The notes under the pieces are model-generated. The model did not search any database. It had not been told where the DNA came from and was given only the letters and a program-made list of their open reading frames with translations. DNA of 64,000 bases from Limnoperna fortunei (lineage: Eukaryota; Mollusca; Bivalvia; Mytilida; Modiolidae), in NCBI GenBank assembly GCA_944474755.1, contig OX104114.1, positions 46,441,070 to 46,505,069 on the forward strand. The letters are read 5' to 3'. Position numbers and translations under genes: made by a program. Shown one piece after another: positions 13,001 through 26,746 of the stretch (position 1 is the stretch's first letter; every line of letters starts with the position of its first letter).

Positions 13001-16000
13001 ATATGTCCAGAATATCTGGGTAAGAATATTGTTGAAAAGTATTGCAGTGATAAAACAGCCATTAAAACTTTTTGACAATTTTAATTTTTTTTAAATGTAC
13101 TTTTTTAGAAAAACTTCTGAAATAAAGTAAAATTATTTTTCCGTCAATATAAACATGTTAGCTGCTGTCAAAAAGTAAAAGCAACATTCTAAGAAAAAAT
13201 CAAAGGGAATCGAGTTTTCTACATACTGATATCTTCCACTGTACTGTTTTATTTGATTACTTTTCATAGATGAAGAAAAAATATGACAGATGAAGAGGAA
13301 AGCCAAGACAATATGTCCAGAATATCTGGGTAAAAATATTAGTGGAAATTCTTGCAATAATAAAAAAGCCATTAAAACTTCTTGACAATTTAAATATTTG
13401 TTAAAATGTACTCTTTTAGAATAACAAAATTATTTTTTCATAAATATAAACATGTTAGCTTCTGTCAAGAAGTAAATGCAACATTCTAAGAATAAAAAAA
13501 AAGATAATGAGTTTTCTACATATTGATATTTTCCACTGTACTTATTTCTTTGCTTACTTTTCATAGATGAAGAAAAAAGATGACAGATGAAGAGGAATGC
13601 CAAGAAATATTTAATATCTCCAAAATATCTGGGTAAGAATATTATTGCATAAGAATACTATTGGAATTAATACAGAGTTAAAGAAGCCATAAAAACTTGT
13701 GAAAATTTAAAATACATGTATTTAAAATATTTTTGAAATGCACTTTTTGGATTAACACCTAATATAAGGTACAGTTATTTTACCTTCAATACACATGTTA
13801 GCTAGTGTCAAAAATTGAAAAAGCAACATTCTAAGCATAAATGAAAGGACATGAAATCTGCTTAAATTTTGAATCCATTTATACATTTTGTTATTTTTAT
13901 AGATGAAGAATGAAGATTACAGATGAAGAGAGGAACCCCAAGAAAATATGTCCAGAATATCTGGGTAAGAATATTGTTGAAAAGTATTGCAGTGATAAAA
14001 CAACCATTAAAACTTTTTGACAATTTTAATTTTTTTTAAATGTACTTTTTTAGAAAAACTTTTGAAATAAAGTAAAATTATTTTTCCATCAATATAAACA
14101 TGTTAGCTGCTGTCAAAAAGTAAAAGCAACATTCTAAGAAAAAATCAAGGGGAATCGAGATTTCTACATACTGATATCTTCCACTGTACTGTTTTATTTG
14201 ATTACTTTTCATAGATGAAGAAAAAATATGACAGATGAAGAGGAAAGCCAAGACAATATGTCCAGAATATCTGGGTAAAAATATTAGTGGAAGTTCTTGC
14301 AATAATAAAAAAAGCCATTAAAACTTCTTGACAATTTAAATATTTGTTAAAATGTACTCTTTTAGAATAACAAAATTATTTTTTCATCAATATAAACATG
14401 TTAGCTTCTGTCAAAAAGTAAAAGCAACATTCTAAGAATAAAAAAAAGAGAATGAGTTTTCTACATATTGATATTTTCCACTGTACTTATTTCTTTGCTT
14501 ACTTTTCATAGATGAAGAAAAAAGATGACAAATGAAGAGGAATGCCAAGAAATATTTAATATCTCCAAAATATCTGGGTAAGAATATTATTGCATAAGAA
14601 TACCATTGGAATTAATACAGAGTTAAAGAAGCCATAAAAACTTGTGAAAATTTAAAATGCATGTATTTAAAATATTTTTGAAATGCACTTTTTGGATTAA
14701 CACCTAATATAAGGTACAGTTATTTTACCTTCAATACACATGTTAGCTAGTGTCAAAAATTGAAAAAAGCAACATTCTAAGCATAAATGAAAGGACATGA
14801 AATCTGCTTAAATTTTAATCCATTTATACATTTTGTTATTTTTATAGATGAAGAATGAAGATTACAGATGAAGAGAGGAACCCCAAGAAAATATGTCCAG
14901 AATATCTGGGTAAGAATATTGTTGAAAAGTATTGCAGTGATAAAACAGCCATTAAAACTTTTTGACAATTTTAATTTTTTTTAAATGTACTTTTTTAGAA
15001 AAACTTCTGAAATAAAGTAAAATTATTTTTCCGTCAATATAAACATGTTAGCTGCTGTCAAAAAGTAAAAGCAACATTCTAAGAAAAAATCAAAGGGAAT
15101 CGAGCTTTCTACATACTGATATCTTCCACTGTACTGTTTTATTTGATTACTTTTCATAGATGAAGAAAAAATATGACAGATGAAGAGGAAAGCCAAGACA
15201 ATATGTCCAGAATATCTGGGTAAAAATATTAGTGGAAATTCTTGCAATAATAAAAAAGCCATTAAAACTTCTTGACAATTTAAATATTTGTTAAAATGTA
15301 CTCTTTTAGAATAACAAAATTATTTTTTCATCAATATAAACATGTTAGCTTCTGTCAAAAAGTAAAAGCAACATTCTAAGAATAAAAAAAAGAGAATGAG
15401 TTTTCTACATATTGATATTTTCCACTGTACTTATTTCTTTGCTTACTTTTCATAGATGAAGAAAAAAGATGACAAATGAAGAGGAATGCCAAGAAATATT
15501 TAATATCTCCAAAATATCTGGGTAAGAATATTATTGCATAAGAATACCATTGGAATTAATACAGAGTTAAAGAAGCCATAAAAACTTGTGAAAATTTAAA
15601 ATGCATGTATTTAAAATATTTTTGAAATGCACTTTTTGGATTAACACCTAATATAAGGTACAGTTATTTTACCTTCAATACACATGTTAGCTAGTGTCAA
15701 AAATTGAAAAAAGCAACATTCTAAGCATAAATGAAAGGACATGAAATCTGCTTAAATTTTAATCCATTTATACATTTTGTTATTTTTATAGATGAAGAAT
15801 GAAGATTACAGATGAAGAGAGGAACCCCAAGAAAATATGTCCAGAATATCTGGGTAAGAATATTGTTGAAAAGTATTGCAGTGATAAAACAGCCATTAAA
15901 ATTTTTTGACAATTTTAATTTTTTTTAAATGTACTTTTTTAGAAAAACTTCTGAAATAAAGTAAAATTATTTTTCCGTCAATATAAACATGTTAGCTGCT

Positions 16001-19000
16001 GTCAAAAAGTAAAAGCAACATTCTAAGAAAAAATCAAAGGGAATCGAGTTTTCTACATACTGATATCTTCCACTGTACTGTTTTATTTGATTACTTTTCA
16101 CAGATGAAGAAAAAATATGACAGATGAAGAGGAAAGCCAAGACAATATGTCCAGAATATCTGGGTAAAAATATTAGTGGAAATTCTTGCAATAATAAAAA
16201 AGCCATTAAAACTTCTTGACAATTTAAATATTTGTTAAAATGTACTCTTTTAGAATAACAAAATTATTTTTTCATCAATATAAACATGTTAGCTTCTGTC
16301 AAGAAGTAAAAGCAACATTCTAAGAATAAAAAAAAGAGAATGAGTTTTCTACATATTGATATTTTCCACTGTACTTATTTCTTTGCTTACTTTTCATAGA
16401 TGAAGAAAAAAGATGACAGATGAAGAGGAATGCCAAGAAATATTTAATATCTCCAAAATATCTGGGTAAGAATATTATTGCATAAGAATACTATTGGAAT
16501 TAATACAGAGTTAAAGAAGCCATAAAAACTTGTGAAAATTTAAAATACATGTATTTAAAATATTTTTGAAATGCACTTTTTGGATTAACACCTAATATAA
16601 GGTACAGTTATTTTACCTTCAATACACATGTTAGCTAGTGTCAAAAATTGAAAAAGCAACATTCTAAGCATAAATGAAAGGACATGAAATCTGCTTAAAT
16701 TTTGAATCCATTTATACATTTTGTTATTTTTATAGATGAAGAATGAAGATTACAGATGAAGAGAGGAACCCCAAGAAAATATGTCCAGAATATCTGGGTA
16801 AGAATATTGTTGAAAAGTATTGCAGTGATAAAACAGCCATTAAAACTTTTTGACAATTTTAATTTTTTTTAAATGTACTTTTTTAGAAAAACTTTTGAAA
16901 TAAAGTAAAATTATTTTTCCATCAATATAAACATGTTAGCTGCTGTCAAAAAGTAAAAGCAACATTCTAAGAAAAAATCAAAGGGAATCGAGATTTCTAC
17001 ATACTGATATCTTCCACTGTACTGTTTTATTTGATTACTTTTCATAGATGAAGAAAAAATATGACAGATGAAGAGGAAAGCCAAGACAATATGTCCAGAA
17101 TATCTGGGTAAAAATATTAGTGGAAGTTCTTGCAATAATAAAAAAAGCCATTAAAACTTCTTGACAATTTAAATATTTGTTAAAATGTACTCTTTTAGAA
17201 TAACAAAATTATTTTTTCATCAATATAAACATGTTAGCTTCTGTCAAAAAGTAAAAGCAACATTCTAAGAATAAAAAAAAGAGAATGAGTTTTCTACATA
17301 TTGATATTTTCCACTGTACTTATTTCTTTGCTTACTTTTCATAGATGAAGAAAAAAGATGACAGATGAAGAGGAATGCCAAGAAATATTTAATATCTCCA
17401 AAATATCTGGGTAAGAATATAATTGCATAAGAATACCATTGGAATTAATACAGAGTTAAAGAAGCCATAAAAACTTGTGAAAATTTAAAATGCATGTATT
17501 TAAAATATTTTTGAAATGCACTTTTTGGATTAACACCTAATATAAGGTACAGTTATTTTACCTTCAATACACATGTTAGCTAGTGTCAAAAATTGAAAAA
17601 GCAACATTCTAAGCATAAATGAAAGGACATGAAATCTGCTTAAATTTTAATCCATTTATACATTTTGTTATTTTTATAGATGAAGAATGAAGATTACAGA
17701 TGAAGAGAGGAACTCCAAGAAAATATGTCCAGAATATCTGGGTAAGAATATTGTTGAAAAGTATTGCAGTGATAAAACAGCCATTAAAACTTTTTGACAA
17801 TTTTAATTTTTTTTAAATGTACTTTTTTAGAAAAACTTCTGAAATAAAGTAAAATTATTTTTCCGTCAATATAAACATGTTAGCTGCTGTCAAAAAGTAA
17901 AAGCAACATTCTAAGAAAAAATCAAAGGGAATCGAGTTTTCTACATACTGATATCTTCCACTGTACTGTTTTATTTGATTACTTTTCATAGATGAAGAAA
18001 AAATATGACAGATGAAGAGGAAAGCCAAGACAATATGTCCAGAATATCTGGGTAAAAATATTAGTGGAAATTCTTGCAATAATAAAAAAGCCATTAAAAC
18101 TTCTTGACAATTTAAATATTTGTTAAAATGTACTCTTTTAGAATAACAAAATTATTTTTTCATCAATATAAACATGTTAGCTTCTGTCAAAAAGTAAAAG
18201 CAACATTCTAAGAATAAAAAAAAGAGAATGAGTTTTCTACATATTGATATTTTCCACTGTACTTATTTCTTTGCTTACTTTTCATAGATGAAGAAAAAAG
18301 ATGACGGATGAAGAGGAATGCCAAGAAATATTTAATATCTCCAAAATATCTGGGTAAGAATATTATTGCATAAGAATACTATTGGAATTAATACAGAGTT
18401 AAAGAAGCAATAAAAACTGGTGAAAATTTAAAATGCATGTATTTAAAATATTTTTGAAATGCACTTTTTGGATTAACACCTAATATAAGGTACAGTTATT
18501 TTACCTTCAATACACATGTTAGCTAGTGTCAAAAATTGAAAAAGCAACATTCTAAGCATAAATGAAAGGACATGAAATCTGCTTAAATTTTAATCCATTT
18601 ATACATTTTGTTATTTTTATAGATGAAGAATGAAGATTACAGATGAAGAGAGGAACCCCAAGAAAATATGTCCAGAATATCTGGGTAAGAATATTGTTGA
18701 AAAGTATTGCAGTGATAAAACAGCCATTTAAACTTTTTGACAATTTTAATTTTTTTTAAATGTACTTTTTTAGAAAAACTTCTGAAATAAAGTAAAATTA
18801 TTTTTCCGTCAATATAAACATGTTAGCTGCTGTCAAAAAGTAAAAGCAACATTCTAAGAAAAAATCAAAGGGAATCGAGTTTTCTACATACTGATATCTT
18901 CCACTGTACTGTTTTATTTGATTACTTTTCACAGATGAAGAAAAAATATGACAGATGAAGAGGAAAGCCAAGACAATATGTCCAGAATATCTGGGTAAAA

Positions 19001-22000
19001 ATATTAGTGGAAGTTCTTGCAATAATAAAAAAAGCCATTAAAACTTCTTGACAATTTAAATATTTGTTAAAATGTACTCTTTTAGAATAACAAAATTATT
19101 TTTTCATCAATATAAACATGTTAGCTTCTGTCAAAAAGTAAACGCAACATTCTAAGAATAAAAAAAAGAGAATGAGTTTTCTACATATTGATATTTTCCA
19201 CTGTACTTATTTCTTTGCTTACTTTTCATAGATGAAGAAAAAAGATGACAGATGAAGAGGAATGCCAAGAAATATTTAATATCTCCAAAATATCTGGGTA
19301 AGAATATGATTGCATAAGAATACTATTGGAATTAATACAGAGTTAAAGAAGCCATAAAAACTTGTGAAAATTTAAAATACATGTATTTAAAATATTTTTG
19401 AAATGCACTTTTTGGATTAACACCTAATATAAGGTACAGTTATTTTACCATCAATACACATGTTAGCTAGTGTCAAAAATTGAAAAAGCAACATTCTAAG
19501 CATAAATGAAAGGACATGAAATCTGCTTAAACTTTGAATCCATTTATACATTTTGTTATTTTTATAGATGAAGAAAGAAGATTACAGATGAAGAGAGGAA
19601 CCCCAAGAAAATATGTCCAGAATATCTGGGTAAGAATATTGTTGAAAAGTATTGTAGTGATAAAACAGCCATTAAAACTTTTTGACAATTTTTATTTTTT
19701 TTAAATGTACTTTTTTAGAAAAACTTCTGAAATAAAATAAAATTATTTTTCCATCAATATAAACATGTTAGCTGCTGTCAAAAAGTAAAAGCAACATTCT
19801 AAGAAAAAATCAAAGGGAATCGAGTTTTCTACATACTGATATCTTCCACTGTACTGTTTTATTTGATTACTTTTCATAGATGAAGAAAAAATATGACAGA
19901 TGAAGAGGAAAGCCAAGACAATATGTCCAGAATATCTGGGTAAAAATATTAGTGGAAGTTCTTGCAATAATAAAAAAAGCCATTAAAACTTCTTGACAAT
20001 TTAAATATTTGTTAAAATGTACTCTTTTAGAATAACAAAATTATTTTTTCATCAATATAAACATGTTAGCTTCTGTCAAAAAGTAAAAGCAACATTCTAA
20101 GAATAAAAAAAAGAGAATGAGTTTTCTACATATTGATATTTTCCACTGTACTTATTTCTTTGCTTACTTTTCATAGATGAAGAAAAAAGATGACAGATGA
20201 AGAGGAATGCCAAGAAATATTTAATATCTCCAAAATATCTGGGTAAGAATATTATTGCATAAGAATACCATTGGAATTAATACAGAGTTAAAGAAGCCAT
20301 AAAAACTTGTGAAAATTTAAAATGCATGTATTTAAAATATTTTTGAAATGCACTTTTTGGATTAACACCTAATATAAGGTACAGTTATTTTACCTTCAAT
20401 ACACATGTTAGATAGTGTCAAAAATTGAAAAAGCAACATTCTAAGCATAAATGAAAGGACATGAAATCTGCTTAAATTTTAATCCATTTATACATTTTGT
20501 TATTTTTATAGATGAAGAATGAAGATTACAGATGAAGAGAGGAACCCCAAGAAAATATGTCCAGAATATCTGGGTAAGAATATTGTTGAAAAGTATTGCA
20601 GTGATAAAACAGCCATTAAAACTTTTTGACAATTTTAATTTTTTTTAAATGTACTTTTTTAGAAAAACTTCTGAAATAAAGTAAAATTATTTTTCCGTCA
20701 ATATAAACATGTTAGCTGCTGTCAAAAAGTAAAAGCAACATTCTAAGAAAAAATCAAAGGGAATCGAGTTTTCTACATACTGATATCTTCCACTGTACTG
20801 TTTTATTTGATTACTTTTCATAGATGAAGAAAAAATATGACAGATGAAGAGGAAAGCCAAGACAATATGTCCAGAATATCTGGGTAAAAATATTAGTGGA
20901 AGTTCTTGCAATAATAAAAAAAGCCATTAAAACTTCTTGACAATTTAAATATTTGTTAAAATGTACTCTTTTAGAATAACAAAATTATTTTTTCATCAAT
21001 ATAAACATGTTAGCTTCTGTCAAAAAGTAAAATCAACATTCTAAGAATAAAAAAAAGAGAATGAGTTTTCTACATATTGATATTTTCCACTGTACTTATT
21101 TCTTTGCTTACTTTTCATAGATGAAGAAAAAAGATGACAGATGAAGAGGAATGCCAAGAAATATTTAATATCTCCAAAATATCTGGGTAAGAATATTATT
21201 GCATAAGAATACTATTGGAATTAATACAGAGTTAAAGAAGCAATAAAAACTGGTGAAAATTTAAAATGCATGTATTTAAAATATTTTTGAAATGCACTTT
21301 TTGGATTAACACCTAATATAAGGTACAGTTATTTTACCTTCAATACACATGTTAGCTAGTGTCAAAAATTGAAAAAGCAACATTCTAAGCATAAATGAAA
21401 GGACATGAAATCTGCTTAAATTTTAATCCATTTATACATTTTGTTATTTTTATAGATGAAGAATGAAGATTACAGATGAAGAGAGGAACCCCAAGAAAAT
21501 ATGTCCAGAATATCTGGGTAAGAATATTGTTGAAAAGTATTGCAGTGATAAAACAGCCATTAAAACTTTTTGACAATTTTAATTTTTTTTAAATGTACTT
21601 TTTCAGAAAAACTTCTGAAAGAAAGTAAAATTATTTTTCCGTCAATATAAACATGTTAGCTGCTGTCAAAAAGTAAAAGCAACATTCTAAGAAAAAATCA
21701 AAGGGAATCGAGTTTTCTACATACTGATATCTTCCACTGTACTGTTTTATTTGATTACTTTTCATAGATGAAGAAAAAATATGACAGATGAAGAGGAAAG
21801 CCAAGACAATATGTCCAGAATATCTGGGTAAAAATATTAGTGGAAGTTCTTGCAATAATAAAAAAAGCCATTAAAACTTCTTGACAATTTAAATATTTGT
21901 TAAAATGTACTCTTTTAGAATAACAAAATTATTTTTTCATCAATATAAACATGTTAGCTTCTGTCAAAAAGTAAAAGCAACATTGTAAGAATAAAAAAAA

Positions 22001-23429
22001 GAGAATGAGTTTTCTACATATTGATATTTTCCACTGTACTTATTTCTTTGCTTACTTTTCATAGATGAAGAAAAAAGATGACAGATGAAGAGGAATGCCA
22101 AGAAATATTTAATATCTCCAAAAATTCTGGGTAAGAATATTATTGCATAAGAATACTATTGGAATTAATACAGAGTTAAAGAAGCCATAAAAACTTGTGA
22201 AAATTTAAAATACATGTATTTAAAATATTTTTGAAATGCACTTTTTGGATTAACACCTAATATAAGGTACAGTTATTTTACCATCAATACACATGTTAGC
22301 TAGTGTCAAAAATTGAAAAAGCAACATTCTAAGCATAAATGAAAGGACATGAAATCTGCTTTAATTTTGAATCCATTTATACATTTTGTTATTTTTATAG
22401 ATGAAGAATGATGATTACAGATGAAGAGAGGAACCCCAAGAAAATATGTCCAGAATATCTGGGTAAGAATATTGTTGAAAAGTATTGCGGTGATAAAACA
22501 GCCATTAAAACTTTTTGACAATTTGAATTTTTTTAAATGCACTTTTTTAGAAAAACTTCTGAAATAAAGTAAAATTATTTTTCCATCAATATAAACATGT
22601 TAGCTGCTGTCAAAAAGTAAAAGCAACATTCTAAGAAAAAATCAAAGGGAATCGAGTTTTCTACATACTGATATCTTCCACTGTACTGTTTTATTTGATT
22701 ACTTTTCATAGATGAAGAAAAAATATGACAGATGAAGAGGAAAGCCAAAACAATATGTCCAGAATATCTGGGTAAAAATATTAGTGGAAATTCTTGCAAT
22801 AATAAAAAAGCCATTAAAACTTCTTGACAATTTAAATATTTGTTAAAATGTACTCTTTTAGAATAACAAAATTATTTTTTCATCAATATAAACATGTTAG
22901 CTTCTGTCAAAAAGTAAAAGCAACATTGTAAGAATAAAAAAAAGAGAATGAGTTTTCTACCTATTGATATTTTCCACTGTACTTATTTCTTTGCTTACTT
23001 TTCATAGATGAAGAAAAAAGATGACAGATGAAGAGGAATGCCAAGTAATATTTAATATCTCCAAAAATTCTGGGTAAGAATATTATTGCATAAGAATACT
23101 ATTGGAATTTATACAGAGTTAAAGAAGCCATAAAAACTTGTGAAAATTTAAAATACATGTATTTAAAATATTTTTGAAATGCACTTTTTGGATTAACACC
23201 TAATATAAGGTACAGTTATTTTAACATCAATACACATGTTAGCTAGTGTCAAAAATTGAAAAAGCAACATTCTAAGCATAAATGAAAGGACATGAAAACT
23301 GCTTAATTTTTGAATCCATTTATACATTTTGTTATTTTTATAGATGAAGAATGAAGATTACAGATGAAGAGAGGAACCCCAAGAAAATATGTCCAGAATA
23401 TCTGGGTAAGAATATTGTTGAAAAGTATT

Positions 23430-23460
23430 GTAGTGATAAAACATGTACTTTTTTAGAAAA
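23430..23460 (+). other. Intronic deletion inside one array cassette
   Basis: In the intron between a type 2 and a type 3 exon the sequence runs from GTGATAAAAC directly to ATGTACTTTTTTAG. The roughly 40 nt that begin GCCATTAAAAC in other copies are missing. The flanking exons and splice signals are intact. Confidence 0.7.
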
Positions 23461-23914
23461 ACTTCTGAAATAAAGTAAAATTATTTTTCAATCAATATAA
23501 ACATGTTAGCTGCTGTCAAAAAGTAAAAGCAACATTCTAAGAAAAAATCAAAGGGAATCAAGTTTTCTACATACTGATATCTTCCACTGTACTGTTTTAT
23601 TTGATTACTTTTCATAGATGAAGAAAAAATCTGACAGATGAAGAGGAAAGCCAAGACAATATGTCCAGAAAATCTGGGTAAAAATATTAGTGGAAATTCT
23701 TGCAATAATAAAAAAAGCCATTAAAACTTCTTGACAATTTAAATATTTGTTAAAATGTACTCTTTTAGAATAACAAAATTATTTTTTCATCAATATAAAC
23801 ACGTTAGCTTCTGTCAAAAATTAAAAGCAACATTCTAAGAATAAAAAAAAGAGAATGAGTTTTCTACATATTGATATTTTCCACTGTACCTATTTCTTTG
23901 CTTACTTTTCATAG

Positions 23915-23976
23915 ATGAAGAAAAAAGATTACAGATGAAGAGAGGAACCCCAAGAAAATATGTCCAGAATATTTGG
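23915..23976 (+). other. Chimeric type 1/type 2 mini-exon
   Basis: The upstream intron and first exon bases (ATGAAGAAAAAAGAT) are type 1, but from TACAGATGAAGAGAGG onward the exon and its downstream intron are type 2. One cassette of about 335 bp is therefore missing here. The fusion lies inside the exon and leaves both splice sites usable, as expected from unequal recombination between homologous mini-exons. Confidence 0.75.
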
Positions 23977-25879
23977 GTAAGAATATTGTTGAAAAGTATT
24001 GTAGTGATAAAACAGCCATTAAAACTTTTTGACAATTTTTATTTTTTTTTAAATGTACTTTTTTAGACAAACTTCTGAAATAAAATAAAATTATTTTTCC
24101 ATCAATATAAACATGTTAGCTGCTGTCAAAAAGTAAAAGCAACATTCTAATAAAAAATCAAAGGGAATCGAGTTTTCTACATACTGATATCTTCCACTGT
24201 ACTGTTTTATTTGATTACTTTTTATAGATGAAGAAAAAATATGACAGATGAAGAGGAAAGCCAAGACAATATGTCCAGAATATCTGGGTAAAAATATTAG
24301 TGGAAATTCTTGCAATAATAAAAAAGCCATTAAAACTTCTTGACAATTTAAATATTTGTTAAAATGTACTCTTTTAGAATAACAAAATTATTTTTTCATC
24401 AATATAAACATGTTAGCTTCTGTCAAAAAGTAAAAGCAACATTGTAAGAATAAAAAAAAGAGAATGAGTTTTCTACATATTGATATTTTCCACTGTACTT
24501 ATTTCTTTGCTTACTTTTCATAGATGAAGAAAAAAGATGACAGATGAAGAGGAATGCCAAGAAATATTTAATATCTCCAAAAATTCTGGGTAAGAATATT
24601 ATTGCATAAGAATACTATTGGAATTTATACAGAGTTAAAGAAGCCATAAAAACTTGTGAAAATTTAAAATACATGTATTTAAAATATTTTTGAAATGCAC
24701 TTTTTGGATTAACACCTAATATAAGGTACAGTTATTTTACCATCAATACACATGTTAGCTAGTGTCAAAAATTGAAAAAGCACCATTCTAAGCATAAATG
24801 AAAGGACATGAAATCTGCTTTAATTTTGAATCCATTTATACATTTTGTTATTTTTATAGATGAAGAATGATGATTACAGATGAAGAGAGGAACCCCAAGA
24901 AAATATGTCCAGAATATCTGGGTAAGAATATTGTTGAAAAGTATTGCGGTGATAAAACAGCCATTAAAACTTTTTGACAATTTGAATTTTTTTTAAATGC
25001 ACTTTTTTAGAAAAACTTCTGAAATAAAGTAAAATTATTTTTCCATCAATATAAACATGTTAGCTGCTGTCAAAAAGTAAAAGCAACATTCTAAGAAAAA
25101 ATCAAAGGGAATCGAGTTTTCTACATACTGATATCTTCCACTGTACTGTTTTATTTGATTACTTTTCATAGATGAAGAAAAAATATGACAGATGAAGAGG
25201 AAAGCCAAGACAATATGTCCAGAATATCTGGGTAAAAATATTAGTGGAAATTCTTGCAATAATAAAAAAGCCATTAAAACTTCTTTACAATTTAAATATT
25301 TGTTAAAATGTACTCTTTTAGAATAACAAAATTATTTCTTCATCAATATAAACATGTTAGCTTCTGTCAAAAAGTAAAAGCAACATTGTAAGGAAAAAAA
25401 AGAGAATGAGTTTTGTACATATTGATATTTTCCACTGTACTTATTTCTTTGCTTACTTTTCATAGATGAAGAAAAAAGATGACAGATGAAGAGGAATGCC
25501 AAGAAATATTTAATATCTCCAAAAATTCTGGGTAAGAATATTATTGCATAAGAATACTATTGGAATTAATACAGAGTTAAAGAAGCCATAAAAACTTGTG
25601 AAAATTTAAAATACATGTATTTAAAATATTTTTGAAATGCACTTTTTGGATTAACACCTAATATAAGGTACAGTTATTTTACCATCAATACACATGTTAG
25701 ATAGTGTCAAAAATTGAAAAAGCAACATTCTAAGCATAAATGAAAGGACATGAAATCTGCTTAAATTTTGAATCCATTTATACATTTTGTTATTTTTATA
25801 GATGAAGAATGAAGATTACAGATGAAGAGAGGAACCCCAAGAAAATATGTCCAGAATATCTGGGTAAGAATATTGTTGA

Positions 25880-25925
25880 AAAGTATTGCAGTGATAAAAA
25901 AAGCCATTAAAACTTCTTGACAATT
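25880..25925 (+). other. Recombination junction deleting a type 3 cassette
   Basis: After the type 2 exon 25802-25863 the intron begins as a type 2 intron (GTAAGAATATTGTTGAAAAG). Around GTGATAAAAA it switches to type 3 intron sequence (AAAGCCATTAAAACTTCTTGAC). The type 3 cassette expected here is absent and a type 1 exon follows at 26100. Confidence 0.7.
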
Positions 25926-26510
25926 TAAATATTTGTTAAAATGTACTCTTGTAGAATAACAATTATTTTTTCATCAATATGAACATGTTAGCTTCTGTCA
26001 AAAAGTAAAAGCAACATTGTAAGTTTTAAAAAAAAGAGAATGAGTTTTCTACATATTGATATTTTCCACCGTACTTATTTCTTTGCTTACTTTTCATAGA
26101 TGAAGAAAAAAGATGACAGATGAAGAGGAATGCCAAGAAATATTTAATATCTCCAAAATATCTGGGTAAGAATATTATTGCATAAGAATACTATTGGAAT
26201 TAATACAGAGTTAAAGAAGCCATAAAAACTTGTGAAAATTTAAAATACATGTATTTAAAATATTTTTGAAATGCACTTTTTGGATTAACACCTAATATAA
26301 GGTACAGTTATTTTACCTTCAATACACATTTAGTTTTCTCAGCAACTACTAATAACATTCTCTTAAAATTTGGTATGCAGCATCATCATGGCGTCCCATA
26401 ACGTGGTATTCGATTTCAGGTCTGTCGCTCACCTACTTCCTGTTAAGTGACTTTTTTAATGAAATCTGACCATTTCTGTCTTTGTTCGATTTTTAATGTT
26501 TTTACTATTT

Positions 26511-26564
26511 AATGCACAATTGTACCCTATTACCTTTAATGCACAATTGTACCCTATTACCTTT
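26511..26564. repeat. 27-bp direct tandem duplication
   Basis: Two adjacent, essentially identical copies of a 27-bp segment beginning AATGCACAATTGTACCC. Confidence 0.9.
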
Positions 26565-26696
26565 AAAATAAAACCTAACTAGTTTTAGTCTCAATGTTTG
26601 ATTCTTTGTAAATTATAACTATTAAAATTGAATGTCTGTTTGTAGAGAGGTTATGTTTTACTGTATAGGTAATATTGGTTTTTTTGTGTGTTTCAG

Positions 26697-26746
26697 GCAT
26701 AAGAGATATGCATCTGAAGTTACTGTCCTGATCTTGAATTTGCAAG
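26697..26746 (+). other. Weak candidate exon (50 nt) downstream of the array
   Basis: A good polypyrimidine tract and acceptor (GGTTTTTTTGTGTGTTTCAG) precede it, and CAAG|GTATTT is a plausible donor. It has no resemblance to the mini-exons apart from a short ATGCATCTGAAG stretch. It would fit between the last array exon and the 28565 exon, but only the splice signals support it. Confidence 0.25.

Larger units (their letters stand above)
1..26329 (+). repeat. Tandem array of ~945 bp units, each with three mini-exon cassettes
   Basis: Nearly identical units repeat every ~945 bp from the left edge to 26329, where homology stops abruptly inside the intron after the last type 1 cassette. Each unit contains three paralogous cassettes in fixed order: type 1 (66 nt exon), type 2 (62 nt) and type 3 (60 nt), with exon starts spaced about 335, 312 and 297 bp apart. 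My hand count is 28 type 1, 27 type 2 and 28 type 3 exons plus one type 1/type 2 chimera, so about 84. Cassettes share an intronic block (ATCAATA..ACATGTTAGCT..TGTCAAAAA, then AAGCAACATTCTAAG), a branch-point-like TACTGAT or TATTGAT about 35-40 nt before the exon, a pyrimidine-rich tract with TAG, and a GTAAG/GTAAA donor. I see no internal promoter; the unit is open at the left edge. It could also be a satellite whose splice-like sites are incidental, but their consistency argues against that. Confidence 0.9.

Noticed and set aside
841..25274. Recurrent minus-strand ORFs of 60-85 codons (LPLIFLPRYSGHIVLAFLF.. and ILTQIFWTYFLG.. types) in every array unit
   Set aside because: They are antisense read-through of the repeat unit, cross the plus-strand splice sites, change length with single-base indels between copies, and are hydrophobic only because of T-rich DNA. 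Repetition alone does not make them genes.
1..26329. CRISPR array or bacterial repeat
   Set aside because: Unit size, lack of variable spacers, and eukaryotic splice and poly(A) signals rule it out.
26390..26452. Short ORF beginning MASHNVVFDF
   Set aside because: Only 20 codons, with no splice or promoter support; ATGGCGTCC also recurs in unrelated repeats nearby.
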